A model generated the notes under the pieces. It made no database searches. It worked only from the letters and a program-made list of their open reading frames with translations, and was not told where the DNA came from. Positions 10,302 to 22,613 of a stretch of DNA of 64,000 nucleotides are shown piece after piece. The position numbers and the translations under genes were made by a program. The DNA comes from Nicotiana tabacum (Eukaryota; Streptophyta; Magnoliopsida; Solanales; Solanaceae): NCBI RefSeq assembly GCF_000715075.1, contig NC_134102.1, positions 44,401,348 through 44,465,347 of the forward strand, written 5' to 3'. The number at the start of each line of letters is the position of its first letter. Within the stretch, counting starts at the first letter, position 1.

Positions 10302-11561
10302 ATGTTGGCCTCGATACAACCGGAGAAGCAGAGGACTGACGAAGATGATGCTTATGGGGTCCCTCGATCCTTTATAGTCCCCGATGATTCTGATGCTACC
10401 AAATCAACGGTCGAAAAGCTAGATCAAATCATACTAGTCGAACATCTGCCCAAACGAAAAGTATACCTGGGCACTCGGTTAAATCCCGGTCTCAGGGAAA
10501 AGCTTATTCAATTTCCTATAGCTAACATGGATTATTTCGCTTGGTCCCATCTTGACATGACAGGGATCCCTCCGGAAATCACCACACATAAACTAAGCTT
10601 GGACCCGAAGTTCCATCCGGTGAAGCAAAAAAGGAGATCCCAGTCTAAAGTTAAACATGTTTTCATCAAAAATGAGGTAACCAAGCTTCTTAAAATAGGG
10701 TCCATTCGTGAGGTGAAATACCCCGAATGGTTAGCAAACGTGGTAGTAGTCCCGAAAAAAGGAAACAAACTCAGAATATGTATAGATTACAAGGATCTAA
10801 ATAAAGCATGCCCCAAGGATTCTTTTCCTTTGCCTAATATCGATCGCATGATCAATGCCATGACCGGCCACGAGATCCTCAGTTTTCTCGATGCCTATTC
10901 CGGATACAACCAAATACAAATGAACCCAGATGATCAGGAAAAGACTTCGTTCATCACTAAATATGGTACCTACTGCTACAATGTAAAGCCATTTGGATTA
11001 AAAAATGATGGTGCCACTTATCAATGCCTAGTAAATCGGATGTTCGAAGAACAAATAGGGAAATCTATGGAAGTTTACATTGATGACATGCTAGTTAAGT
11101 TCCTTCAAGCAGAGGACCATTTAAAACACTTGCAAGAAACTCTCAGTATATTGAAGAAATACAACATGAAGCTGAACCTAGAAAAATGCGCATTCGGGGT
11201 CGGGTCAGGCAAATTTCTCGGGTTCATGGTATCTAACCGAGGAATCGAGATTAATCCCAACAAGATCAAAGCTATCGATGGCATCACGGTGGTAGACAGC
11301 GTAAAGGCTGTGCAGAGGTTAACTGGGCTCATGGCCGCCTTGGGGCGATTCATCTCGAGGTCCTCCGATAAATGCCATCGATTTTTCTCGTTGCTAAAAA
11401 AGAAAAATAATTTCACATGGACCTCGGAATGCCAGCAAGCCTTGGAAGCACTTAAACGGTACTTATCGAGCCCGCCGCTGCTTCACACGCCAAGGGCAAA
11501 CGAACATCTTTACTTATATTTGGAAGTGTCGGAGGTAGCGGTAAGTGGAGCCGTAGTCTAA
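10302..11561 (+). pseudogene. Reverse transcriptase of the Tat element
   Basis: The best-preserved ORF in the window: 419 codons. It has the leader region of Tat RTs (DMTGIPPEITTHKLSLDP), fingers with LRICIDYKDLNKACPKD, first catalytic motif SFLDAYSGYNQI, second motif VYIDDMLVK, GKFLGFMVSNRGIE, and the thumb/connection with LMAALGRFISRSSDKC. All catalytic Asp residues are present. The frame ends at a TAA where the related reading would continue into RNase H, so this is one domain of a broken polyprotein, not a separate protein. Confidence 0.9.
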
Positions 11562-11573
11562 GAAGAATGAGGT

Positions 11574-11779
11574 ATGCAATTTCCCATTTATTATGTCTGT
11601 CGGACCTTAGGTGAGGCCGAAACTAGATATCCCCATCTAGAAAAATTGGCGCTCGCTTTAATAAGAGCCTCTAGGAAACTAAAACCATACATTCAATGTC
11701 ACCCCATATGTGTTGTGACAACTTATCCCCTTCGAAATATTTTGCATAAACCCGAGCTTTCGGGACAGTTGGCCAAATG
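11574..11779 (+). pseudogene. Gypsy RNase H of the Tat element, cut by insertion
   Basis: Continues the pol reading after two stops: RYPHLEKLALALI, ASRKLKPYIQCHPI, TTYPLRNILHKPELSG. At LAK|W the reading is broken at 11780 by the non-autonomous element. It resumes after 21905 with WAIEINGYDIEY, which restores a continuous frame once a single copy of AAATG is kept. Confidence 0.88.
11775..11779. repeat. Target-site duplication AAATG (left copy)
   Basis: AAATG here and at 21901-21905 flank the nested element exactly; joining across one copy restores the RNase H reading frame. Confidence 0.93.
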
Positions 11780-14580
11780 TGTCACGACCCAAAATCTATT
11801 AAAGGTCATGATGGCGCCGGACACCGCTGTCAGGCAAGCCAAAACTAAATACTTAATTTAGTTCTCATTTTTTAATATTTTAGAAATCATATTTGTCTTC
11901 AATTAAACAGTAAAAGATGGAATCTACAGTGTAAATAATAATATTTTATAACAATTTCAATACAGGACAACCCAAATCACCCCAAAACCTGGTGTCACAA
12001 GTGCATGAGCCTCAACTAGAAATGCAAAATAAAATACAACATCTGTCCGAAATGCAAATTCGGGCAGGAGAAAATATAAATATTCTGAAGGAGACTCTGC
12101 TAGCTGCGGACTCGTAACGTGGAATGCATCTTACCTAAATCCCCGCAATAACCGCGCCTATGCGCCCACAAGGCCACTAGACAAAAATGTGCAGTAAGTG
12201 TAGTATGAGTACATAAATCAACGCGTACGCAGTAAGTATCCCGCTTAACCTCGAAGAAGTAGTGACGAGAGGTCGACTTCGATACTTACTATGGGCTATA
12301 AATAAATATCAATGATATAATTAGGCATGGATTACGTAGAACGGCTGTAAGCTAAATATCATGAAATAAGTAAACAATTCTTTTGTTCATAAGAAATTTC
12401 CAAATTTTATTTTCGTCATTTAACATTTTTGTATCTCGGGCCAATGAAAGCAATATCAATTATTATAAATTCCAAAAATATATCATGCGCAAATCATGTC
12501 GAGGTCGTACGGCCCGATCCAACATAATATTTAAATTGTGCACTGCCGAGGGTTGAACGGCGCGAACCATAGATGCATCTATTTAACCTGACGAGGCGTT
12601 CGGCACGCTCCACAAAAGAGAACATACAATTTAAAACAACCAAATTCAAGATTTATTAAGGCAACTATTCAAGAAATACAAATTCTCATTTACGGTAAAG
12701 AATAATGGAGCTTAACCTTTTAAAATTCCTTTACCAAGAAGGATGCAAGCATCGCAATTATAACATGATCTGGGTCCTAGACTACCCGGACATAAACATA
12801 TTAGTAGCTACGCACAGACTCTCATCACATCGTGCATATGTAGGCACCCACAAATAGAAGCACACATTGAATTATTTCACCTATGGGGGTTAATACCCTC
12901 TTACAAGGTTAGAAAGGAGACTTACCTCGCTTCGAAGTTCCATAGCCAGCTCCCAAGCCTTTCAAACAACTTAAATCGATGCCAAACGCTCCAAAACTAG
13001 TCACTAAATGAGTAATTCCATAAATATATAATCTAATACTCATTATAATCCTATTTACAATAATTTCTAACTCCGTTCGAAAAGTCGATAAAAATCACCC
13101 TCAGGCCCACGTGCCCGGATTTCGAAAATTTTCGAAGACAAACTTTGCCCATAACCCCACAAACTCAAATATATAATTTATTTCTAATTTCATGCCTAAA
13201 TTCGTGATCAAAATCCAAAAATACCAATTTCTAGGTTTTTCTTCCTAATCCCTTATTTCTACCAAATTTTCATGTCTAAATCCTTATATAATCCAAGTAT
13301 TTAACTTGAAATGGGTGGGAATCACTTACCTTGACATAGATGACGAAAATCTCCCTTCCAAGAGCTCCAAAAATCGCCCAACCAAATGAAAAATGGGTGA
13401 AAAGAAAAATCGCCCAGCCCGACCTTCGCACCTGCGGTCGAATAGCCACTTCTGCGGCTCCGCACCTACGGAAATTCCATCGCAGGTGCAGCTCCAGCTC
13501 GGCCCAACAATCCACGCATTTGTGCCCCATGTAGCGCATCTGCTCGTCCGCTTCTGCGGCTCTTTATGCGCAGGTGCGGTCCCGCTTCTGCGGAACTTGA
13601 CCGCATTTGCAGTCTCAACCTTCACCAGCCAAAACTGCTGCTGCGACCCTCTTGGCCGCTTCTGCGGCTCCGCACCTGCGGCCAACACCTCGCAGGTGCG
13701 GTTACACCAGATACCAGCTGCCTTAGCATTTCTTCCAAATCCAAACTCGATCCGTTAACCATCCGGAATCCACCCGAGGCTCTCGGGACCTCAACCAAAT
13801 ATACCAACACGTCCCAAAAAATATTACGAACTTAGTCGAGCCTTTAAATCACATCAAACAACGCTAAAAAACCGAATTACCCTCCAATTCAAACTTAATG
13901 AACTTAGAAACTTCAAACTTCTACAATCGATGCTGAAACCTATCAAATCACATCTGATTGACATCAAATTTCTCACACAAGTCACATTCGACATTACGGA
14001 CCTATTCCAACTTCCGGAATCGGAATCCGACCCCGATATCAAAAGGTCCACTCCCGGTCAAACTTCTTAAAATTATCCAAATTTCCAACTTTCACCCAAA
14101 TGACCCCAAAATGACCTATGGACCTCCAAATCCACTTCCGGACGCGCTTCTAAGACCAAAATCATCACGCGGAGCTATTCCCAAACTCGGAATCCAAAAA
14201 GGACATCAATAAAATTGAAATGCACTTAAACTCAAATTTAGGAAATTTTTCCAAAATGCCAACTTCCATAATAGACGCTGAAACGCTCCGGGTCATCCAA
14301 AACCTGCTCCGGGCATACGCCGAAGTCCAAAATCATCATACAAGCCTGTTGGAACCTTCAAATCCCGATTCCGAGATCGTTTACTCAAAAATCAAACTTT
14401 AGTCAATTCCTCTAACTTAAGGCTTCCGAAATTAGAATTCTCTTTCCAAACCAACTCTGAACTTCTCGAAATTCAATTCTGACCACGCGTACAAGTCATA
14501 ATACCCGAAGTGAAGCTAAACATGGCCTCAAACCGCCTAATGATGCGCTAGAACTCAAAACGACCGGTCAGGTCGTTACA
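11780..14580 (-). repeat. 3' LTR of the nested LARD
   Basis: 2801 bp, TGTCACGACCC to GGTCGTTACA on the plus strand, aligned along its length with 19075-21900. It contains the LTR core block at 12190-12300 and a GC-rich repeat cluster at 13425-13715, where several overlapping ORFs on both strands are composition artefacts. Confidence 0.92.
13425..13715. repeat. GC-rich short palindromic repeat cluster in the LARD LTR
   Basis: Repeated GCACCTGCGG, CGCAGGTGCGG and CTTCTGCGGC words in both orientations stand out from the AT-rich surroundings. The same cluster is at about 20788-21060 in the other LTR. It produces spurious ORFs (13276-13539, 13326-13688, 13393-13758). Confidence 0.75.
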
Positions 14581-14595
14581 TTCTCTCCCACTTAA
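14581..14595 (-). other. Polypurine tract of the LARD
   Basis: The minus strand reads AAGTGGGAGAGAA directly before the 3' LTR start. Confidence 0.7.
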
Positions 14596-17500
14596 ACATA
14601 CGTTCGTCCTCTAATGTGCTAAGAACGTGTCTGAAATCACCGTTTTAACACCTCGTGCACCTACCCGTGCTTCCGCTACTCAGTTGAGCACATTAGCTTG
14701 AGCCAATTTGAAGATCTTCCACTTTATTTAGTCAAATAAGCCTTAGAGCCAAATTCCAACATCTGAAATCCTCTACGAGGTTTGTTTCCATCATACGAAC
14801 ACCGTATCCATTACTACACGACGCACTAATACATGATTGCATACATTTACTGAATTCATACCATGCACTGTGTAACTCACACGACCATAATAACATCCTA
14901 TGACAATGAAAGTCGAAATCCCACGAATCTGATGCCCACATGCACCTCACGAAGCATATAAGTCACGTTTCAACTCTCGCAATACTGCCACAACAGAAAG
15001 GATGTGTAGAAATTCATAACCAACTTACGAGTCGACAATTCATTGAGTCCCTCCTCCTGACAAGGACCATTACCACATTATGAACCAAATAACGATAATT
15101 GCTTTTTAATATGCCTCATATAATCCAATCGCACTGATCCCAGGTCCAATAATCTTGTCTCACCCAGTATAAGTTGTTCCGGCAATAAGCCACCACAAAC
15201 ACTACCAAAGGTCTCATATGATGCCACCATGTGCCAATAACCCACAAACTTGCATGTGATACATAAGGAAAAATGAACTCGGGAAGGAACTGCTCAACCC
15301 ACGTGACTAATTAAACAACCAAAAAGATGTTATGAACCTTCCTCAGAAAATGAGAAGCAAAACACACAAGAATAGGTATAGGGAACTGTACTCAACCTCA
15401 CACTATTGTGGCGTGCAACCCGATACACACATGACACCATTGCGGCGTGCAACTCAATCCAACCATGATACCCGTTGTGGCGTGCAACCCGATCCAAACA
15501 ACATCTTCGTGGCGGCATGCCATTCGATCCGCACATAGTAATAAATGGGGAAATACCCATCACGCCAAAAATGTTTATACCTTACGAAATGCCCGTATAT
15601 CAACCATAAGCACGCCAAGTGCATAATACAAATCTTGAGGAGACGAGTAGCGTCGTACTATATAAAACTCAAGCACAACTAAGGTGCGATATATGATCTG
15701 CATCTCGAGAGCCATCCCGCTCACATAACACCACCGCTACGCGGGACCTCAACACATTGTACAAATAATCAAGCCGTCTCACAACCCACACGGCACAATA
15801 GAGTATTATATGAAGTAGCTGACGACGAAATTAACATCTAACACCCGAATACTCCTCCATAAGGAATGCTATGCTGAATGAACACACCCAGGCTGGTGTA
15901 GAGTACACATCCACATTTGGACCCATCAACGGACCCCAAACCGATTCTGATCATACCATGCTTGGGAAAATACCCTCTCAAGGATCCACAATGACCTTTT
16001 TCCCATGATACACAAGAACAGCTGTCGAATCTGGAACAAATTTCCACAATTTACAATCAACCGAATAGAGCGCCTTTCAGGCCTAAACTCTCACATCAGC
16101 GATAGTACCAAAATCTCCATACTTGGTTTAAATATTTAATCAATCAAGTGACTACATGTTACACTTATACAATATTCCCGTGGGATACGATCCCACGACC
16201 TTCCACACCAGGTAACAAGTTTGCACATCCATACCACCGACCACACTAATGTTGTAAAGCGAATCAAGAAGCCGCAAATCAGTACACAAGGCCTCTTACA
16301 CAGGACACCGATCTCAGGTGACGCTAAAGACATTACCAGTTGATTCTAGCCATCTGAATTCTTCCCTGATCATCCGAGCTCGTGACATTCTTGTCATCAC
16401 CGAACCGCAACCTTGATCCTCAACTCTCAATTCCCCATGTCGCTCACTACACCTAACATGCCAATACGTGAGAGTACCAGAATTTCATAATAACCCTTGA
16501 TCCACTAATAGGATAACACTTCATCATTTAGAAACCTTTTACTTAGCTCATTTCAGAAGAACCAATGCAACATACAACTAAATTCCCAAACCGCAGAAAA
16601 TACAACCTCATGTCATGATTTAAACTGCCATAACTCTTCTAGAGATGCCTTTACACAACAAAGCCATATGAATCGAATACCTCCCAAATCAACCAAGTTG
16701 TGGTGGTGCTCAAGCCCAAGTGAACAACCACAAACTACATGTATAACTTCACGCTGGAGAAACTGGCCACTGCCATAACCGTGCTTATTCAACCATTACC
16801 AACCGAGCCACTTCTTCTAATCTACTCGGGACTTGCCCCATAAATAATAATAGCTCCATGCAAAACCCCATGGACCCAAATCCGCACTCATTCTGAGTGG
16901 CCTTATTTCACGAGACCACGGTGTCTCCAAAACCCACAAACCATCTCCTACCCTCCTTATGCGCATCTTCAACTGGTACACCCATTCTGAAAATCCCTCT
17001 ATGAATCCAAATTTATTTTCTCCCATTCCTCCAATGCCACACCGCAGACCGAAGATAATGTAGAACACTCCAAGCCACTTTTTATAATCCACTGCAAAAG
17101 CTCAATACTTAACCATACTACTGGCTCGAAATCCTTAGTCACCGCACTTTGAACCCACTAGAACCATTGCTGAGAGTCACCCACTCTGACTTGTTCCCAA
17201 TTATGATCAAACTCCAAGGCCTTGCTAGCACATGAACACTCTCTCAAAGAAGCAACCGGCTGAATTCCTTTCCTTGTACATTACATCTACATGAAGCATA
17301 AACTCCGAGCCTTCCCAAAGCCTGAACATGAATCGATAAGGCCAATTATAGCACACATTCCTCGAATCCTTGGCTCAAATCACCATTGATGTTCTCTTTC
17401 CTTAGTCGTAACAACCCACCAATATGCCGATAACTAGAAACCTCACAAGTAGACAACCATGCAATCCAATCGCAGGCGGTAGGGCTCTCCCACTTATGCT

Positions 17501-19062
17501 TGAAGCTACCATTACATGACCCTGGAACCCATCAAGATTCCTTCTTCCTTACTGACATGACCTTGAGCAATCGACCCGCCAAATTCTTCGAAATCTTCCT
17601 GTCAAACATTTCATGAACATTCTGAATCACTAGCCACATTCACATATTCGACCTCTTACTGGATAGCCAGTAGAATTCTTCGTAAAAGCTTCGTCGACAC
17701 AACGCAACCGCCAGCCTGCTCAGAGGAGATAACTCAAATGTGGAAAGTCCATGCCGACACCTTCCAACAATGCTACACTGAGTACCATTACTATGAAATC
17801 CTTAAACCATCCTAAGCCCGTGCTCATTCACCAGCTATACAAGCCTGTTCACTTCCCATTGACATCAACTAGACGTGCGACGATACATTCCAATCCAAAA
17901 TCATGTTGTATCCTTTTTCATATCAAGAAACTCCTTCCTGTCGCACCCAATCATTCTTAATATAGCAGCAAATATTCCAAATCAAGCACGTAGATCTAGT
18001 CACTGTCCACCATGAATCCCAAATCACTCTAACTTCCCCCAAGACGTGCTGCTATCCTACCACAGAACCTGTATGCTGCTGTACCACTCTCCCACTTAGG
18101 TCAAACCCTCTCTTTCAAGAAATAACCCAACTTCTATTTCTCACACTTGGCCTTCTAGAAATTTAACCACCGCAAGACACCTCCCACATGTCCTTCCTCA
18201 TCCTTCGCTGCCCAGTTGTTGCCTTAACTCAATATCTATCTCTGTAGCACTTGAACCAATAGATCGCCACCAACTTTAAACCTCCCCGAAGATCATCTTC
18301 CTTGAGCCCTCAACACCTGGACCACTGATTAAGTACTAAGCCACCACACACTGTGATCTCTAACAACTGCTTCCCCGACACTATTTCAAACTACAATGCC
18401 CCGAAGGCAAATTGATGAAGATCATAACATCGGTGAACATAACACATTTAATCTAGGGTGACGACACCACATCACAGATGAAAATTCCACCATGCTTGAA
18501 ATACCAAGTCTCGTTACTCCGTCAACCCAAACTTGAACATTCATAGTCCGATTATCTTTCCTTCGCCGGAAATAAAATACTGGATCTCTGAATCATGCAC
18601 TGAGTAAACCTCCTTCCAAGTCATTCACTGCTTCGATGCATAGACAAGCATCCTACTATTACACAAAAACGGGGCGATAGCAATGCACGAATCGTCATAA
18701 TAATCGATGACAAACCACAAAACCTTAGGTAATACTGATACAGAGCTGCAATGACAGAACAGCCTTCCGCAAGGCGACAATAATAGCCCAATCAAATACG
18801 CAGGGAGAAACATCCCGCACCACATCTGTAGTACCATTAAAAGTCCTCAATCCCCAATTAATAACAAGCGCTTCACGTCGCATAAGACTGAATAAGAAGG
18901 GAATGAGGGCATAAGCCTCAAAGGAATCGAATCGCACGATGAGGAATCAAGAAGGGAAGTTCTCCTAACAGTCCTGTAGCCTCTTAAAGATAAGTACAGA
19001 CGTCTCCGTACCGATACTCTACTAGACTCGCTCATGACTCGTCAGACCTAAGTGAACCTAGT
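14596..19062 (-). other. Interior of the LARD, no recognised coding sequence
   Basis: 4.5 kb without any domain I can recognise; the longest open stretches are under 100 codons and look random in composition. The segment next to the primer site (about 18935-19062) resembles the leaders at 46800-46943 and 62570-62687. A short repeat array lies at 15405-15540. Confidence 0.7.
15405..15540. repeat. Short tandem repeat with TTGYGGCGTGCAACCCGATCC core
   Basis: Four imperfect units of about 35 bp, each with a GCGGCGTGCAA-like core followed by CCGATCC. A single similar unit occurs in the solo LTR near 38042-38062. Confidence 0.7.
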
Positions 19063-19074
19063 GCTCTAATACCA
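19063..19074 (-). other. Primer binding site of the LARD (Met-initiator type)
   Basis: The minus strand reads TGGTATTAGAGC immediately after the LTR terminus ATAACA. Confidence 0.85.
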
Positions 19075-21900
19075 TGTTATCACTACCTAAAATCCATTAA
19101 AGGTCGTGATAGCGCCGGACACCGCTGTCAGTCAAGCCAAAAATAAATACTTAATTTGGTTCTCATTTTTTAATATTTTAGAAATCATATTTTTCTTCAA
19201 TTAAACAGTAAAAGATGGAATCTACAGTGTAAATAATAATATGTTTTAACAATTTCAATACAGGACAACCCAAATCACCCCAAAACTGGATGTCACATGT
19301 GCATGAGTCTCAACTAGAAATACAAAATAAAATATAATATTTGTCCGGAATGTAAATTCCGGCAGGAGAAAATATAAATATTTTGAAGGAGACTCTGCTG
19401 GCTGTGGACTCGTAACATGGAATGCAGCTTACCTAATTCCCCGCAATAACCGCGCCTCTGCGCCCATAAGGCCATTAGAATTATATGCACCTGCACAAAA
19501 ATTTGCAGCAACTGTAGTATGAGTACGTAAATCAATACGTACGCAATAAGTATCCCGCCGAACCTCAAAGAAGTAGTGACGAGGGGTCGACTTCGACACT
19601 TACTATGGGATATAAATAAAATATCAATGATATAATTAGGCATGGATTACGTAGAACGGTTGTAAGCACAATATCATGAAATAAGTAAACAATTCTTTTG
19701 TTCATAAGAAATTTTCAAATTTTATTTTCGTCATTTAACAGTTTTGTATCTCTGGCCAATGAAAGCAATATCAATTATTATAAATTCCAAAACTATATCA
19801 TGTGCAAATCATGTCAAGGTCGTACGGTCCGATCCAACATAATATTTAAACTATGCAATGCCGAGGGTCGAACGACGCGAACCATAAATGCATCTATTTA
19901 ACCTGCTGAGGCGTTCGGCCCGCTCCACAAAAGAGAAAATACAATTTAAAACAACCAAGTTCAAGATTTATTATGGCAACTATTCAAGAAATACAAATTC
20001 TCATTTGCGGTCAAGAAGATGGAGTTTAACCTTTAAAAATTTCTTTGCCAAGTTTCGATATGATTTAAGCAGTTTAAATTAACAAGTAGGATGCAAGCAT
20101 CACAATTATAACATGATCTAGGTCCTAGACTACCCGGACACAAGCATATTAGTAGCTACGCACGGACTCTCGTCACCTCGTACGTACGTAGCCCCCCACA
20201 AATAGAAGCACATATTGAATTATTTCACCTATGGGGGTTAATTCCCTCTTACAATGTTAGAAAGGAGACTTACCTCGCTCCAGAGTTCCATAGCCGGCTC
20301 CCAAGCCTTTCAAACAACTAAAATCGATGCCCGATGCTCCAAAACTAGTCAATAAATGAGAAATTCCATAAATATATACTCTAATACTCAATATAATCCT
20401 ATTTACAATAATTTTCAACTCCGTTCGAAAAGTCGATAAAAATCACCCTCGGGCCCACGTGCCCGGATTCCGAAAATATTTGAAGACAAACTTTACCCAT
20501 AACCCCACGAACTCAAATATATAATTTATTTCCAATTCCATGCCCATATTCGTTGTCAAAATCAAAAAATACCAATTTCTAGGTTGTTCTTCCAAATCCC
20601 AAATTTCTACCAAATTTTCATGTCTAAATCCTTATATAATCCAAATATTTAACTTGCAATAAGTGGGAATCACTTACCTTGACATAGATGCCGAAAATCT
20701 CCCTTCCAAGAGCTCCAAAAATCGCCCAACCAAATGAAAAATGGGTGAAATAAACCCAAACCCCACTTTAAAAAAACATTCCACCCAGCCCGACCTTCGC
20801 ACCTGCAGTTGAATAGCCACTTATGCGGCTCGGCACCTGCGAAAATTCCATCATAGGTGCGGCTCCAGCTCAGCCCAATAATCCACGCATCTGCGCCCCA
20901 TATAGCGCATCTGCGCCTCACGCAGGTGCGGTCCCGCTTATGCGGAACATGACCGCATATGCGGTCCCAGCCTTCCCTAGCCAGAACCGCTTCTGCGAAC
21001 ATCTTGGCCGCTTCTGCGGCTCCGCACTTGGGGCCAAAACCTCGCAGGTGCAGTTACACCAGATACCAGCTTCCTTAGCATTTCTTCCAAGTCCAAACTC
21101 TATCCTTTAACCATCCTGAAACGACCCGAGGCCATCGGGACCTTAATCAAATATACCAACACATCCCAAAACATATTAAAAAATTAGTCGAGCCTTTAAA
21201 TCACATCAAACAACGCTAAAAACACGAATTACCCTCCAATTCAAACTTAATGAACTTAGAAACTTCAAACTTCTACAATCGATGCCAAAACCTATCAAAT
21301 CATGTACGATAGACCTCAGATTTTGCACACAAGTCACATTCGACATTACGAACCTATTCCAACTTCCGGAATCGGAATCTGACCCCGATATTAAAATGTC
21401 TACTCCCGGTTAATCTTCTTAAAATTATCGAAATCTCCAACTTTCGCCCAAATGACCCCAAAATGATGGACCTCCAAATCCACTTCTGGACGCGCTTCTA
21501 AGACCGAAATCATCATGCGGAGCTATTCCCAGACTCGAAATCCCAAACGGACATCAATAACATTGAAATGCACTTAAACACAAATTTAGGAAATTCTTTC
21601 AAAATGCCAACTTCCATAATAGGCACCGAAACGCTCCCGGGTCATCCAAAACCCGCTCCGGGCATACGCCCAAGTCCAAAATCATCATACAAACTTGTTG
21701 GAACCTTCAAATCCCAATTCCAAGGTCGTTTACACAAAAATCAAGCTTTAGTCAATTCCTCCAACTTAAGGCTTCTGAAATTAGAATTGTCTTTCTAAAT
21801 CAACTCCGAACTTCTCAAAATTTAATTCCGACAACGCGTACAAGTCATAATACCCAAAGTGAAGCTACTCATGGCCTCAAATCACCGAATGACGCACTAG
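19075..21900 (-). repeat. 5' LTR of the LARD, missing its terminal 29 bases
   Basis: Collinear with 11780-14580, but the last 29 bases of the partner (AACTCAAAACGACC... to GTTACA) are absent. GCACTAG is followed directly by the AAATG target repeat. On the element's own strand this is the extreme 5' end of U3, including the terminus integrase would act on. Confidence 0.88.
20788..21060. repeat. GC-rich short palindromic repeat cluster, second LARD LTR
   Basis: Counterpart of 13425-13715 with the same GCACCTGCG / CGCAGGTGCG words, several diverged (for example CGCATATGCGG). Confidence 0.72.
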
Positions 21901-21905
21901 AAATG
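21901..21905. repeat. Target-site duplication AAATG (right copy)
   Basis: Matches 11775-11779; Tat pol coding sequence resumes immediately after it. Confidence 0.93.
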
Positions 21906-22613
21906 GGCCATAGAAATCAACGGGTATGATATCGAATATTTACCCCGAACATCAATTAAGTCTTAAATTTTGGCAGACTTCGTAGATGACTTCACGCCAG
22001 CCCTAGTACCCGAGGTCGAAGAGAACTATTGATAAATTCGGGTACTTCCTCAGGAATCTGGATCCTCTTCATGGATAGTGCTTCGAACGAGAAGGGGTCC
22101 GGGCTTGGCATCGTACTAAAACCACCCACCGACAACGTGGTTAGACAGTCTATTAAAACTGTAAAATTGGCTAACAATGAGGTCATGATTGCAGGTCTCA
22201 AACTAGCCAAAGGCTTGGGAACAGAGGTGATCGAAGCCAAATGCGACTCCTTCCTCGTAGTGAATCAGTTTAACGGAACCTTCGAAGTTAGGGAAGACCG
22301 AATGCAAAGATACCAAGATAAGTTACAAGTAACTTTGCACCGGTTTAAGGAGCGGACTCTGCAACACATACCTCGAGATCAGAATAATGAGGCCGATGCC
22401 CTCGCAAACTTAGGATCGTCGATCGAAAACAACGAGCTCGATTCGGGGGTCGTCGTGCAACTCATGAGATCAGTAGTCGGAGAAGGCCACGCTGAGATAA
22501 ATTCCACAAGCTTGACCTGGGATTGGGGAAATAAGTTCATAGGATATTTGAAAACCAGAAAGGTTCCATCAGATCCGAAAGGATCGAGGGCCCTGCGCAC
22601 AAAAGCAACATGA
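21906..22613 (+). pseudogene. End of gypsy RNase H and second (archaeal-type) RNase H of the Tat element
   Basis: The first 50 bases finish the gypsy RNase H. From about 22030 a second RNase H domain follows: ILFMDSASNEKGSGLGIVL (first Asp), LANNEVMIAGLKLAKGLG, EAKCDSFLVVNQF (Asp), and NNEADALANLGSS (final Asp). A dual RNase H is characteristic of Tat elements. Compared with the usual NNEAEYEAxxAGL helix a few residues are missing around NNEVMIAGL, which probably removes the catalytic Glu. The frame ends at a single TGA that replaces an Arg codon; the reading continues into integrase. Confidence 0.87.

Larger units (their letters stand above)
11780..21900 (-). mobile_element. Nested non-autonomous LTR element (LARD), minus orientation
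   Basis: Two LTRs of about 2.8 kb (11780-14580 and 19075-21900) flank a 4.5-kb interior. The Met-type primer site next to the right LTR and the purine tract next to the left LTR set the orientation as minus. I find no gag, RT, integrase or protease motif in the interior on either strand, only short unrelated ORFs, so it fits a large retrotransposon derivative moved by a partner. LTR termini TGTCACGACCC/GTCGTTACA and the leader after the primer site resemble the Tekay-type elements elsewhere in this window, which suggests such a partner (inference). Confidence 0.88.

Noticed and set aside
13276..13835. Several overlapping ORFs of 60-121 codons on both strands
   Set aside because: They lie in the GC-rich repeat cluster of an LTR, where stops are rare by composition. 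Frames overlap on both strands and no protein family is suggested; the partner LTR does not keep the same frames.
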